64,000 nt of DNA from contig NZ_JAKILU010000001.1 in the NCBI RefSeq assembly GCF_023283485.1, forward strand, positions 292,611-356,610. Direction: 5' to 3'. This DNA is from Shewanella glacialipiscicola. Lineage in GTDB: Bacteria; Pseudomonadota; Gammaproteobacteria; Enterobacterales; Shewanellaceae. Made by a program: the position numbers and the translations under genes. Within the stretch, counting starts at the first letter, position 1. Each line of letters begins with the position of its first letter. Under the pieces are notes generated by a model. The model worked only from the letters and a program-made list of their open reading frames with translations, was not told the DNA's origin and searched no databases. Positions 49,558 through 59,041 of this stretch are shown piece after piece.

Positions 49558-50173
49558 AAAATGGTGGTTAGGTTGTTTGTGTTTATTGGCCAGTAGTGCG
49601 AGCGCTGAAACTATATCCCTTGAATACAAAGGTTTTTATGACCGACTAAAACAGGTCAATAAAGGCAACTACCAGCTTGTTGAAGTAGCTTTTAGCGTCC
49701 CTAAACAAAAAAACTGTGTGATCCAAAGTGGAACTATTTCCAATGAAAAAAATTCAACGCCATTAACGTATACGGATGCTCAACGGTTATTTATACCATT
49801 AGATGATGAGTTAAAGAATGAGCGGACCTTAATTAATCTTAATTTTGCTGGTAGTGCAGAAGGGTGCGCAATTGCGATGCAAGTGAGAGCAAAACAGACA
49901 TTAATACAATACGACAATCACCGTTTGCAGCAAATTAACACTGAAATGGATGCACTACTGAGTGCAATGCAAGGCTTTCCAATGCGCTATTTTAGGGAGC
50001 CCATAGCAGGATTAAACTTTGAGTTTACACCCGAGCAATCCGTGGCCATTCATATTGATGACCGCGAGCAAATAGTTACAGGCAGTTTCAAATTAGCGAC
50101 CAGCGAGCTCGAAAACATCACATCTTTACGTTTTAGCTTGCCACCTTTGGTGTTGAGTCCTTGGGTCAAATAA
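49550..50173 (+). CDS. DUF2987-type secreted protein
   Basis: 207 residues with a signal peptide (MYKKWWLGCLCLLASSASAE) and a mature domain with one Cys pair (KNCVIQ, EGCAIA), so probably periplasmic. Similar to the DUF2987 family of unknown function. I prefer the second of two ATGs because GGTGA lies 6 bases before it and abuts the first. Overlaps the Bax-like gene by 8 bases, which suggests a joint role at the cell wall. Confidence 0.8.
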   Translation: MYKKWWLGCLCLLASSASAETISLEYKGFYDRLKQVNKGNYQLVEVAFSVPKQKNCVIQSGTISNEKNSTPLTYTDAQRLFIPLDDELKNERTLINLNFAGSAEGCAIAMQVRAKQTLIQYDNHRLQQINTEMDALLSAMQGFPMRYFREPIAGLNFEFTPEQSVAIHIDDREQIVTGSFKLATSELENITSLRFSLPPLVLSPWVK

Positions 50174-50215
50174 GTGCTTTAAAAAATAAGGCAGCATTGC
50201 TTAAATTAAGATGCC

Positions 50216-50250
50216 GATCAAAAAGCCCACTCACAGTGGGCTTTTTGATC
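50216..50250. terminator. Bidirectional terminator between the DUF2987 gene and ttcA
   Basis: GATCAAAAAGCCCACT / AGTGGGCTTTTTGATC with loop CAC: a 16-bp perfect stem between convergent genes. Confidence 0.95.
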
Positions 50251-50294
50251 TCTTTGATGGGCAAACTTAGTTTTTTGGCTTACTTAGGTATGAG

Positions 50295-51254
50295 CTAGGC
50301 CTTATAGGTTTGCACAATCTCAATACGTTTGGTGGCATCTAAATTAATATGCCCATTTTCAACAATATTAAGGAAGTCGAAGGCGGGTAAATTAGCCTCA
50401 GCAGCCACATCACCACGCATAGGTGCATCAGGATCCCGTTTTAACGAGACAAAATCAAACTGTTCACGATCAACACCTTGCGAGGGAGCTGTATTTTGCA
50501 TCGCAGTAAAAATGGTTTCAATACGTCCAGGATACTGCCTATCCCACTGGTTGAGCATATCTTTGACTGCTGCGCGCTTTAAGTTTTCCTGCGAGCCACA
50601 CAAATTACATGGAATGATCGGAAACTCTTTTAAACTAGCATATTCTTCAAGATCTTTCTCACGGCAATAAGCTAAGGGACGGATCACCACATTAGCACCA
50701 TCATCAGACAGTAACTTAGCTGGCATAGCTTTCATCCTGCCGCCAAAAAACATATTCAAGAACAGGGTCTCAATAATATCGTCTCTGTGGTGGCCAAGAG
50801 CGATTTTAGTCGCGCCGATACGCTGGGCAAAACTATAAAGAGTGCCACGGCGCAGACGAGAGCACAGTGAACAGGTCGTTTTACCTTCTGGGATTTTGTC
50901 TTTAACTATCGAGTAAGTATCCTTTTCAAGTATATGATATGGCACGTTGAGTTGATCTAGATAGGCGGGTAGTACATGCTCGGGAAAACCGGGTTGCTTC
51001 TGATCTAGATTGACCGCGATAATTTCAAACTGAATGGGCGCACGTTGCTGTAAATTCATCAAAATATCGAGCATCGCATAGCTGTCTTTACCACCACTGA
51101 GGCAGCACATGATCTTATCGCCATCTTCAATCATATTATAATCGGCGATAGCACTACCCACTTCACGGCGTAAGCGTTTTTGTAATTTATTTAAACGGGT
51201 GGTATTTTTTTTTGATAATTCTTCAGACATTGGATTTGCCGCAGTTTCAGACAT
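50295..51254 (-). CDS. ttcA: tRNA 2-thiocytidine(32) synthetase TtcA
   Basis: ATP-dependent enzyme that thiolates cytidine 32 of tRNAs using an Fe-S cluster. About 319 residues. PP-loop SGGKDS (about 53-58); the CxxC pair in [12 protein letters not shown] and another in PCNLCGS bind the cluster. The frame extends four codons further to an ATG that sits inside the U tract of the upstream terminator, so I start at [16 protein letters not shown] eight codons later is also possible. In E. coli ttcA is likewise near fnr-uspE. Confidence 0.93.
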   Translation of the reverse strand: MSETAANPMSEELSKKNTTRLNKLQKRLRREVGSAIADYNMIEDGDKIMCCLSGGKDSYAMLDILMNLQQRAPIQFEIIAVNLDQKQPGFPEHVLPAYLDQLNVPYHILEKDTYSIVKDKIPEGKTTCSLCSRLRRGTLYSFAQRIGATKIALGHHRDDIIETLFLNMFFGGRMKAMPAKLLSDDGANVVIRPLAYCREKDLEEYASLKEFPIIPCNLCGSQENLKRAAVKDMLNQWDRQYPGRIETIFTAMQNTAPSQGVDREQFDFVSLKRDPDAPMRGDVAAEANLPAFDFLNIVENGHINLDATKRIEIVQTYKA

Positions 51255-51266
51255 AGCTTCAAACAT

Positions 51267-51299
51267 AAAAAAGCGCCCAGTAACACAGTTTCAGGGCGC
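51267..51299 (-). terminator. Terminator between uspE and ttcA
   Basis: On the - strand GCGCCC, a 15-base loop and GGGCGC are followed by TTTTTT. It lies after uspE and directly before ttcA, so it limits read-through into ttcA. Confidence 0.75.
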
Positions 51300-51344
51300 G
51301 TATTATTCCAGCTATCTTAGCTGTGGTAAAGAGCATTGTACTGC

Positions 51345-52277
51345 TTAGGTTTCTTCTAACGGTGATTTATAGCCGTCCGGTTTAATGGCGAGTAAATCGC
51401 AGTTAATACTATCTATAACATGTTCGGCGGTATTACCAATAAGCGCGGCTGAAAATCCTGTACGGCCAACCGTTCCTAAGATCACTAGTTCAGCGTCGAG
51501 TTGCTCGGCAAGCTCAGGGATAACATCCTCTGGTAAACCTTCTTTAACATGGCAATGATTGGGGTCAATACCATAGGCGTTTGCAAGGTAGCTTACGCGT
51601 TGCTCATGTTGCGTACGAATAGTTTCATTATAGGATTGAGCATCAAAATCCGGTAATTCAATGGCTAGGTTAACCGGGGTGCCGGGGTAACCATTGACTA
51701 AATGTACTTCAGCGGAAAATTTAACGGCTAAATCTTTAGCATGCTCAATGATTTTACCGTTAAGCATTTGATGATCGCTATCTTCAGTTGCCACATTGAC
51801 AGCACAGAGGATTTTTCCCGTTGCTGGCCAGTCGTGGGCTTTCACCATTAAGACTGGTACAGGGGCTTTGCGCATTAAATGCCAATCGGTTGGTGTAAAG
51901 ATCACTGCTTTGAGTTTATCGTGGGCATGGGTGCCTTTGACAATTAAATCGTACTTGCCTGCAATTGCATGATTAATAATACTTTCGAAGGGACGATTAT
52001 GCCAAATCACCTGGGTATCGATATTGAGTTGCAGATGAGCGTAAGCGGTAAGTAAATCTTTAATCCAAGCTAAGCGTTGGTCTATAACACCTTGGCGCAT
52101 AGATTCACGCTCTTGATTTGACAAAATAGATGTCATTTCGTAAGAGAAGTCGAAAATAGAAAGAAACACAGTGACTTGAGCGTTACTTTTACTGGCTAAC
52201 GTGATTGCTCTTGCTAGAGCAACTTGATCTTCAGTGGTCGGGTCAACCACAACCAGTATTTTTTGATAATCCTTCAT
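51345..52277 (-). CDS. uspE: Universal stress protein UspE
   Basis: Two tandem Usp domains in 310 residues: the first ([13 protein letters not shown]) is degenerate, and the second ends [23 protein letters not shown], a nucleotide-binding-like signature. It is a cytoplasmic stress-survival factor. It is next to etrA/fnr in the same direction, as in E. coli, and an FNR-like box lies about 65 bases before the ATG. Confidence 0.93.
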   Translation of the reverse strand: MKDYQKILVVVDPTTEDQVALARAITLASKSNAQVTVFLSIFDFSYEMTSILSNQERESMRQGVIDQRLAWIKDLLTAYAHLQLNIDTQVIWHNRPFESIINHAIAGKYDLIVKGTHAHDKLKAVIFTPTDWHLMRKAPVPVLMVKAHDWPATGKILCAVNVATEDSDHQMLNGKIIEHAKDLAVKFSAEVHLVNGYPGTPVNLAIELPDFDAQSYNETIRTQHEQRVSYLANAYGIDPNHCHVKEGLPEDVIPELAEQLDAELVILGTVGRTGFSAALIGNTAEHVIDSINCDLLAIKPDGYKSPLEET

Positions 52278-52335
52278 GGCACGTTCCTTTAGTCATAGGT
52301 TCAATATCATCATGAGCCTTTGGCGATTAGCGGTA

Positions 52336-52349
52336 TTGTTTTAGATCAA
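52336..52349. promoter_or_regulatory. FNR/EtrA-like box upstream of uspE
   Basis: TTGTTTTAGATCAA matches the FNR consensus TTGATNNNNATCAA at 9 of 10 positions. It is centred about 65 bases upstream of the uspE start codon. The regulator is encoded by the adjacent gene. Confidence 0.65.
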
Positions 52350-52454
52350 ATTGGTTCCAAACTCATTTAAATATCGCGATTGACACTATTTTTTTGTCTA
52401 GCCTATCTATTTACAACTGAATTATTGGGTCATCAATGATGGGTGAATAATCTG

Positions 52455-53207
52455 CTATCGAGCGATTCTTGAATGTCCGGCCAATTGATTGAGTTCTAAC
52501 GTATCGAGAATGGTTATATATTTACCATTAACTTCAATTAAGCCTGATTTCTGGAAGCGGCCAAGTAACCGGCTGATAGTTTCGACGGTTAAACCAAGAT
52601 AGTTGCCGATATCACCGCGGGTCATCGTTAGTCGGAATTCTTTATGGGAAAAACCACGGCTACCAAAGCGATTAGCGAGGTTGCTGATAAATGCGGCTAA
52701 GCGTTCTTCGGCATTTTTCTTACTCAATAACAAAATCATTTCTTGATCGCTCATGATTTCATTACTCATCAGACGCATGATCTGTTGGCGTAATTTAGGC
52801 ATAGTGCCTGAAAGTTCATCAAGGATATTGTAAGGAATTTCACAAACCATCGACGTTTCAAGTGCTTGTGCAAAACTTTGATGTAACTGTGCGTGGATCC
52901 CGTCAAAGCCTATCACATCACCAGCAAGGTGGAAGCCGGTAATTTGTTCATCGCCTTGCTCGGTAATCGTATAACTTTTAATGGTGCCAGAGCGGATCGC
53001 AAACAGCGATTTTAATACATCGCCTGATTTAAAAATTTGTTCACCTTTTTGAATCGGCTTTTTACGCTCAATAATATCATCGAGCTGATCTAGCTCACTG
53101 GCATTCAGGGTAAAGGGAATACATAGGGTACCCATACTACAATCGTGACAATGGATTGTGCATCCGCTAGCGGCAGGACGACGATTTTTATTTTGTTCAA
53201 TTGTCAT
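52455..53207 (-). CDS. etrA: Oxygen-sensing transcription regulator EtrA (FNR)
   Basis: FNR homologue that binds a [4Fe-4S] cluster and activates anaerobic genes. 250 residues, the E. coli length. Cys20, Cys23 and Cys29 in [14 protein letters not shown] match E. coli numbering; the fourth cluster Cys is in [10 protein letters not shown]. The recognition helix [12 protein letters not shown] carries the Glu, Ser and Arg that read TTGAT. I start at MTIEQNKN by family length. It lies between uspE and the cbb3 assembly genes. Confidence 0.96.
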   Translation of the reverse strand: MTIEQNKNRRPAASGCTIHCHDCSMGTLCIPFTLNASELDQLDDIIERKKPIQKGEQIFKSGDVLKSLFAIRSGTIKSYTITEQGDEQITGFHLAGDVIGFDGIHAQLHQSFAQALETSMVCEIPYNILDELSGTMPKLRQQIMRLMSNEIMSDQEMILLLSKKNAEERLAAFISNLANRFGSRGFSHKEFRLTMTRGDIGNYLGLTVETISRLLGRFQKSGLIEVNGKYITILDTLELNQLAGHSRIAR

Positions 53208-53262
53208 GTTGATTCTCAAGTTTTTGCACTGCAACCATGTTAAACCAATTCACTCATTTGGG

Positions 53263-53955
53263 CTAGTTCAGCTGTGCAAGGGCAATATATAAAGTTTGAC
53301 CACCAAAGGCTATTAACAGTAAGCCGCTCAACAACCTAACTGTTTTCTGTTGTACCCATGTGGCGAGCCGTTTTGCGGCTACGCCCGCGCTTAATAGGGC
53401 CGGTAACGTACCTACACCAAAGGCTAACATAATCAAGGCTCCTTGGCTGGCAGAGCCAGAAGCCACCGACCAAGTTAAGGTGCTGTAGACTAAACCACAG
53501 GGAAGCCAGCCCCAAACAAATCCAGCCATAACGGCTTGGCCAAGGTTGTTGATGGGGACAAGGCGTTGGGCGATTGGCTTTAAATATTGCCATAGCCATT
53601 GTCCTACTCGTTCAATCTGTACAATACCAACCCAAATTTTAGCGATATATAAGCCAGTAGCTATCATCATCAGCCCCGCAATAATACGCAGAACAATAAG
53701 ATAGGTGTCGAGCTCGAATAAATGCCCCAATGCTGCCGACGATGCGCCAACGAAAGCGCCTGCCAAGGTGTAGCTTAAAATACGGCCGAGATTATAACTC
53801 AACAAATAATTGAGTTGATGTGCCAACAAATTACCTGATTTACGATGAGGTATTTGGGCTGAGAACGCGCCAACTAAACCGCCACACATGCCAAAGCAAT
53901 GCGCTGCGCCCATCAGACCGACTAAAAAGGCGCCAGTTACATTGTACTCAATCAC
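53263..53955 (-). CDS. TauE/SafE-like membrane protein linked to cbb3 oxidase assembly
   Basis: 230 residues with about six hydrophobic helices. GLMGAAHCFGMCGGLVGAF near the N-terminus and GFVWGWLPCGLVYSTLTW (about 145-162) contain the paired Cys and Pro-Cys motifs of the sulfite-exporter / DsbD-like transmembrane family. Genes of this type follow ccoIS in many bacteria and may handle copper or thiols. It overlaps ccoS by 4 bases. Confidence 0.82.
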   Translation of the reverse strand: MIEYNVTGAFLVGLMGAAHCFGMCGGLVGAFSAQIPHRKSGNLLAHQLNYLLSYNLGRILSYTLAGAFVGASSAALGHLFELDTYLIVLRIIAGLMMIATGLYIAKIWVGIVQIERVGQWLWQYLKPIAQRLVPINNLGQAVMAGFVWGWLPCGLVYSTLTWSVASGSASQGALIMLAFGVGTLPALLSAGVAAKRLATWVQQKTVRLLSGLLLIAFGGQTLYIALAQLN

Positions 53956-54194
53956 AGTGGCATTCCTTTTTGCTGATCTTTTATTGCTTGCTGCGTTGCA
54001 TTGTCATCAAGTTGAGTTACCAATGGCGTTACAGGTGTATGACCAGGTTTGTCGACGTTTTCATCAAACAAGATAGAAACACTTTGGCGGTCAAGATCGT
54101 CAAACTGCTCAGATTTCACTGCCCAAAAAAATACCGTAATGGCGATAGCAACAAAGATCATGGCAATGGGAATAAGCACGTAAATAATTTCCAT
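53952..54194 (-). CDS. ccoS: cbb3 oxidase maturation protein CcoS
   Basis: 80 residues: one N-terminal membrane helix (EIIYVLIPIAMIFVAIAITVFFWAV) followed by SEQFDDLDRQSVSILFDE, the hallmark of CcoS. Needed to insert cofactors into the cbb3 oxidase. Sits 39 bases after ccoI. Confidence 0.93.
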   Translation of the reverse strand: MEIIYVLIPIAMIFVAIAITVFFWAVKSEQFDDLDRQSVSILFDENVDKPGHTPVTPLVTQLDDNATQQAIKDQQKGMPL

Positions 54195-54233
54195 AATGGC
54201 CTCTTACTCTTTTGGTTAAATGTTTTATGATAA

Positions 54234-56633
54234 TTACACTTTGACGCGCAATAATCTCAGGCTATTAGCTACCACAATCAAAGAGCTTGCCGACATACCA
54301 ATCGCAGCGATATATGGTACCACATGGCCTGTTACGGCTAAGGGTAAAATCAGCGCATTGTAACCCAGTGCCCAAGCCAAATTTTGTTTAATAATCTGCG
54401 TAGTCAATTTTGCAATGGCGACGGCTTGGGTGAAACGGGATAGATGATCGCCCAGTAAAATGAGATCGGCACTGTTTTTAGCGATGGCACTACCACTCCC
54501 CATAGCGACGGATAAGTCAGCCCCCGCAAGCACTGGCGCATCGTTGATCCCATCACCAAACATGGCCACACGAGTGTGTTTTTGTAATTGGGTCACTAGG
54601 GCAAGTTTACCCGCAGGCGTTAATCCGCTATGCACATCTTCAATCCCCAGTTCTTTTGCTAGCTTATGTACATGACCAGAATTATCACCGCTGGCAATGC
54701 TGATACTGCAACCTTGTTGCTTTAACATTTCAACCGTGGCTTTACTGTCTTGGCGGATGTTATCTTTAATGTCAAAGCTCGTCAGTACTTCAAGTTGCTC
54801 ATTACATAAACGTGCTAACCAGATTTTTTGTGTCGGGTCGAGAGGATCAACACTGGCGCCAGTAAATAAGGCGTTACCAATTAAGTATTCAGTCCCATCG
54901 ATACTGCCTCGGACGCCAAAACCCACTTCATGGTGAACATGTTCAGCAACCAGCGCGTTATCGGCAAACTCAGCAAATGCCGCCGCAATGGGATGCCGAG
55001 AGCCAGCCTCAAGTGCAGCGGTAATCGCTAATGCCTGAGTTTGAGTGATATCAGCTATGCACTGTGTTTGCCCAATAGAGAGCGTGCCGCAGGTGAGGGT
55101 GCCTGTTTTATCAAAGACCACATGTTTAATCAGTGGCAGTTTTTCAAATACCCCAGCTTTACGGGTAATGATCCCAAGGCGGGTAAAAATAGCGGTCGCG
55201 CAGGTGACTGCAGTCGGTGTCGCTAAGGCTAAGGCGCAAGGACAAGTAGCAACCAATACCGATAGCGTTACCCAAAAAGCATCCTCAGGGGAAATTTGAT
55301 GCCAAACCAAATACGTTATTGCTGCGATGGTCAGGATTGTGCCTGAGAAATAACGCGATAATTTATCGGCTAAGAGTGCAATTGCAGGTTTTGTATTGGA
55401 TGCAAGCTCTTGCAGTCTAATAATCTCAGCCACGAGTTGGTCTTGCCCTAGCGCAGTGACGCTAACTTTGATGGGTTGGTCGACGTTGATAGTGCCTGCG
55501 TAAACTTGGCTAGCAACAGTTTTTTCAATTGGCATTTGCTCGCCGGTGAGCATAGCTTCATTGATGCTCGTATGGCCTTCAATCACCACGCCATCAGCGG
55601 CAACAATTTCCCCAGGTTTTACTAGAATGACGTCATTTAAACGTAATTTTTTAGCGGGGATTTCTTCTTGACCATTCTCGGAGACTAAGTGCGCGGTGAG
55701 TGGCACTAATTTATGTAAATTACTGGAGCTGACCGAGGCTTTTTGTCTGGCCTTTTGTTCAAAGTAACGCCCGAGCAACAGAAAGAAAGTGAACATAGAA
55801 ACCGATTCAAAATACACTTCACCTGTGCCATTGATGGTGGCAAAACAACTGGCAATGTAGGCACCACCAATCGCAATGGAGACAGAGACATCCATATTGA
55901 GTTTGCCGCTGAGCAGGGTACGCATGGCACTAAAATAGAAGGGCTGCGCAGAATAAAGCACTACTGGCGTCGCGAAAATCATACTCACCCAGCGAAAATA
56001 GTCCCGATATTGCACGTCTAAATCAGTGAAATAGCCAGTATAAAGGGCGAGGGCGAACATCATTACTTGCATAGTCGCAAAGCCAGCGAGTCCTAAACGC
56101 AGTAAAAACTTACGGCTATTAAGCTTATTGTTGATCTCTTGTTCATCAACTTGATAAGGCGCGGCTTGATAACCAATACGGCTAATTTGTCCGAGAATAT
56201 CACTGAGTTTTAGCGTTCGTTTATCCCAACTGATCATCGCCCTTTGGGTGGTCGAGTTGACGAGCACTTGCACTATGCCGTTAAGCTGTTTGACTTTATG
56301 CTCAATCAACCAAGCGCAGGCGGCGCAAGTGATGCCGTCGATAGACAGCGACACGGACTCGATATTGTCCACAGAATGCACAAAGTCTTGCTGTACTTCG
56401 GGCAAGTCATAGGCGCTAAACTGCGTTAAGGTTTCTGGGACGAGGGCATTTTGCTTGCTACCAGGCTCGGTGCGGAATTTGTAATAGCTGAGTAATCCTG
56501 CATCAACGATGGCTTGAGAAACCGCCTGACAACCAGGGCAACACATGAGTTCATCACGTTCGTTAATGCGAGTCACAAACTGCTGGCCCGTAAGCACGGG
56601 CTCTTGGCAGTGAAAACAACTTGGGTATGTCAT
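54234..56633 (-). CDS. ccoI: Copper-exporting P1B-type ATPase CcoI (FixI)
   Basis: Inner-membrane pump that delivers copper for cbb3 oxidase assembly. 799 residues. The N-terminal Cys cluster (CFHCQEPV, CCPGCQA) is followed by a heavy-metal domain with GITCAACAWLIEHK (about 95-108). Eight membrane helices follow; the ion site is ATCPCALALATPTA, the phosphorylation site VFDKTGTLT, and the hinge GDGINDAPVLAGADLSVAMGSG. Preceded by ccoH and followed by ccoS. Confidence 0.96.
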   Translation of the reverse strand: MTYPSCFHCQEPVLTGQQFVTRINERDELMCCPGCQAVSQAIVDAGLLSYYKFRTEPGSKQNALVPETLTQFSAYDLPEVQQDFVHSVDNIESVSLSIDGITCAACAWLIEHKVKQLNGIVQVLVNSTTQRAMISWDKRTLKLSDILGQISRIGYQAAPYQVDEQEINNKLNSRKFLLRLGLAGFATMQVMMFALALYTGYFTDLDVQYRDYFRWVSMIFATPVVLYSAQPFYFSAMRTLLSGKLNMDVSVSIAIGGAYIASCFATINGTGEVYFESVSMFTFFLLLGRYFEQKARQKASVSSSNLHKLVPLTAHLVSENGQEEIPAKKLRLNDVILVKPGEIVAADGVVIEGHTSINEAMLTGEQMPIEKTVASQVYAGTINVDQPIKVSVTALGQDQLVAEIIRLQELASNTKPAIALLADKLSRYFSGTILTIAAITYLVWHQISPEDAFWVTLSVLVATCPCALALATPTAVTCATAIFTRLGIITRKAGVFEKLPLIKHVVFDKTGTLTCGTLSIGQTQCIADITQTQALAITAALEAGSRHPIAAAFAEFADNALVAEHVHHEVGFGVRGSIDGTEYLIGNALFTGASVDPLDPTQKIWLARLCNEQLEVLTSFDIKDNIRQDSKATVEMLKQQGCSISIASGDNSGHVHKLAKELGIEDVHSGLTPAGKLALVTQLQKHTRVAMFGDGINDAPVLAGADLSVAMGSGSAIAKNSADLILLGDHLSRFTQAVAIAKLTTQIIKQNLAWALGYNALILPLAVTGHVVPYIAAIGMSASSLIVVANSLRLLRVKV

Positions 56634-56655
56634 AGCAATATTAATTCAACCACAA

Positions 56656-57135
56656 TCAGTTTAGCCACAGTTGGACATGATCTTTTAATTGAACGCGTTG
56701 GTGAATGCGCCATTGACTATCATAACTTTCAAGGCGTATTTCCCAAGGTCCTGTCAGTGTCACTGGTACAGTAATACGATATACATTACTGGCATCGGCC
56801 GTTGCGGTGAGTTTGATGTCTCGGTCGGCAAGCGTGGGATGGTAGAACTCGACTTTTAAAGCCGCTTGATACGTTGGACCACCATGTTGCGTCAGTAAAA
56901 TTTCATTACCGCTTTGTTCGAGTGAAAAATTCATGCCTATTTGTTTGGCATACTTCACTTTACTTAAATCCATGTTGATGGCTTTACCTTGCTTATAATA
57001 ATCTTCGGCAACGAGAGCGTCTGAATTATCAAGGGCTATTTTAAAGGTCGTCAGGCTTGCAATAACGGCGCACAAAGGCAGGAAAATTAAGAACCAAGGC
57101 CAGAACTGCTTATACCAGGCTTGTTGTTCGTTCAT
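56656..57135 (-). CDS. ccoH: cbb3 oxidase assembly protein CcoH (FixH)
   Basis: 159 residues with one N-terminal membrane helix (FWPWFLIFLPLCAVIASL) and a periplasmic beta domain. SDALVAEDYYKQGKAINMDL is the FixH signature. Required early in cbb3 assembly together with CcoI. It starts the ccoHIS group, which is separated from ccoNOQP by a strong terminator. Confidence 0.93.
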   Translation of the reverse strand: MNEQQAWYKQFWPWFLIFLPLCAVIASLTTFKIALDNSDALVAEDYYKQGKAINMDLSKVKYAKQIGMNFSLEQSGNEILLTQHGGPTYQAALKVEFYHPTLADRDIKLTATADASNVYRITVPVTLTGPWEIRLESYDSQWRIHQRVQLKDHVQLWLN

Positions 57136-57195
57136 GTCAGTTACCCATTATAAAGATTTTAACTATTTTACCGTTAAAAATCGGTTATAGCACTT

Positions 57196-57227
57196 TAAAA
57201 AAAAAGGCCTCGAAGTCTCGAGGCCTT
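57196..57227 (-). terminator. Terminator of ccoNOQP
   Basis: AAGGCCTCGA / TCGAGGCCTT with loop AGTC is followed on the - strand by about nine T residues, just after ccoP. Confidence 0.93.
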
Positions 57228-57245
57228 AGCGTTACTCATATCTAA

Positions 57246-58214
57246 TTACTTGTTTGACAAGCTATAAACATAAGCTGTGATCACGTGAACTTTCTCTTCA
57301 CCGAGAACGTCTTTCCATGCAGGCATAACGCCAGCACGGCCATGTTTAATGGTCTCTTCGATCATGCCGCGGCTACCGCCATATAACCAAACATCGTCAG
57401 TTAAATTTGGAGCACCCATGAACTTGTTGCCTTTAGCGTCCATACCATGGCACGCGAAACAGCCTTTCATGAATGAGCCTTGACCTTGAGCGGCGAGTGT
57501 TTCGTCATGTTCACGGCCAGATAATTTAACAACGTATTCAGCTAAACCTGCAATCTCGCTATCATCAATCGGCAAACCACCTTTAGGCGGCATCATGCCA
57601 TGACGACCACTCATGATCGTGGTTTTAATCGTGGCTAACTCACCACCATATAACCAGTCACCATCAGTGAGATTAGGGAAGCCTTTGCTACCACGTGCAT
57701 CAGAGCCATGGCACTGAGCGCAGTTTTGCAGGAACAAACGGCCGCCCACTTTCAATGCTTCTTGGTTTTTCACTAATTCTTCTAGTGGCGTTGCCAAGTA
57801 AGCCGCGAAGATTGGGCCATATTTTTCATCAGCGTGTTTTACTTCTTGGTCATACTGAACATAACGGCCTTCTTTTGCTGCAAGCTCAATCGCTGCGGCA
57901 GAATCGGCTTTAATGCCTTGTTCAGTACCAATACTTTGGTTAGAACTCGTCCAGCCTAATAGGCCTTTGTAGTTACCTAAACCAGGAAATAAGGCCAGAT
58001 AAATCAAGCCAAACACGATAGTGATGTAGAACATATAACTCCACCATTTTGGCAGTGGGTTATTGAGTTCTTCAATACCGTCGAAACTGTGGCCCATCGA
58101 TTCGCCTTCTTTTACGCCAGTGGTATTCTTAGAACACACCCGTAGTAATAGAAAACAACCCGCGATCACAACTAACGACAGTACGGTAATCCAAACACTC
58201 CAGAAGCTACTCAT
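57246..58214 (-). CDS. ccoP: cbb3-type cytochrome c oxidase subunit III (dihaem cytochrome c)
   Basis: Membrane-anchored dihaem subunit that feeds electrons to CcoN. 322 residues; two N-terminal membrane helices, then two c-type haem sites, CAQCH (about 166) and CFACH (about 254), each followed by a Met ligand region (GMMPPKGG, GVMPAWKD). Its ATG overlaps the ccoQ stop codon by one base. Confidence 0.96.
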   Translation of the reverse strand: MSSFWSVWITVLSLVVIAGCFLLLRVCSKNTTGVKEGESMGHSFDGIEELNNPLPKWWSYMFYITIVFGLIYLALFPGLGNYKGLLGWTSSNQSIGTEQGIKADSAAAIELAAKEGRYVQYDQEVKHADEKYGPIFAAYLATPLEELVKNQEALKVGGRLFLQNCAQCHGSDARGSKGFPNLTDGDWLYGGELATIKTTIMSGRHGMMPPKGGLPIDDSEIAGLAEYVVKLSGREHDETLAAQGQGSFMKGCFACHGMDAKGNKFMGAPNLTDDVWLYGGSRGMIEETIKHGRAGVMPAWKDVLGEEKVHVITAYVYSLSNK

Positions 58215-58390
58215 TACTTATTCTCTCCTGAGTCCTTCGATTCCTTGCTGATTTCCTCATCGGAAAACACAAGGTTAGCTGCTTCATCAAATGATTTCTG
58301 ACGGCGCGAGCTATATGCCCAAGCAAAGATACCGATAAAGGTCAGCATCACAATAATGGTTAAGATGCCTTGTAATGTGCCGTAATCCAT
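58214..58390 (-). CDS. ccoQ: cbb3 oxidase subunit CcoQ
   Basis: 58 residues: MDYGTLQGIL, one membrane helix (TIIVMLTFIGIFAWAYS), then a basic and acidic tail (SRRQKSFDEAANLVF). Short membrane proteins of this form between ccoO and ccoP stabilise the complex. Its stop overlaps the ccoP start (TAATG), and ccoO ends 11 bases upstream. Confidence 0.93.
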   Translation of the reverse strand: MDYGTLQGILTIIVMLTFIGIFAWAYSSRRQKSFDEAANLVFSDEEISKESKDSGENK

Positions 58391-58401
58391 ATATTGCCTC
58401 C

Positions 58402-59028
58402 TTATTTGAGTGCGTGACCCAAAGACTGAAGATATGCAATCAAGGCTTCCAGCTCTGTCTTACCTGCAACAGCTTTCTGTGCGCCAGCCACTTCTTCATC
58501 GGTATAAAGATCATTACCCTTGTAACCGCCTTTATGCATGTTACGCAGGATAGTCATCTTAGCGCCCGTCAGTTCGCCGTCTAACTTATTTTCGGCTAAC
58601 CATGGGAACCCAGGCATGTTCGATTGAGGCACTACAGCACGAGGATCAATTAAATGAACTTCATGCCATTTATCGCTATAACGACCGCCAACACGCGCTA
58701 AATCTGGACCTGTACGCTTAGAACCCCATAGGAATGGATGGTCCCAAACAGACTCACCAGCGACAGAATAATGACCATAACGTTCAGTTTCAGCCCGTAA
58801 AGGACGGATCATTTGGCTATGGCAATTACTGCAGCCTTCGCGCACATAAAGATCGCGACCTTCGATTTGCAGGGCAGTGTAGGGGATTAGCCCTTCAACT
58901 GGCTCTGTGGTGTCCTTTTGGAAAATCAACGGTGTGATCTCCACAAGGCTACCAAAGCTGATAGCGATAACAGTAAAAATCGCTAGCAAACCGATGTTTT
59001 TTTCGACTATCTCATGATTAAATTTCAT
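58402..59028 (-). CDS. ccoO: cbb3-type cytochrome c oxidase subunit II (monohaem)
   Basis: 208 residues with one N-terminal membrane helix ([21 protein letters not shown]) and one c-type haem site CSNCH (about 65), with the axial Met in [10 protein letters not shown]. Family signature [17 protein letters not shown]. Between ccoN (13 bases upstream) and ccoQ. Confidence 0.96.
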   Translation of the reverse strand: MKFNHEIVEKNIGLLAIFTVIAISFGSLVEITPLIFQKDTTEPVEGLIPYTALQIEGRDLYVREGCSNCHSQMIRPLRAETERYGHYSVAGESVWDHPFLWGSKRTGPDLARVGGRYSDKWHEVHLIDPRAVVPQSNMPGFPWLAENKLDGELTGAKMTILRNMHKGGYKGNDLYTDEEVAGAQKAVAGKTELEALIAYLQSLGHALK

Positions 59029-59041
59029 CGAGTTTGCTCCT

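Noticed and set aside
54460..54936. Two frames of 70-80 codons antisense to ccoI
   Set aside because: They are shadows of the ccoI coding strand; low-quality composition and no ribosome sites.
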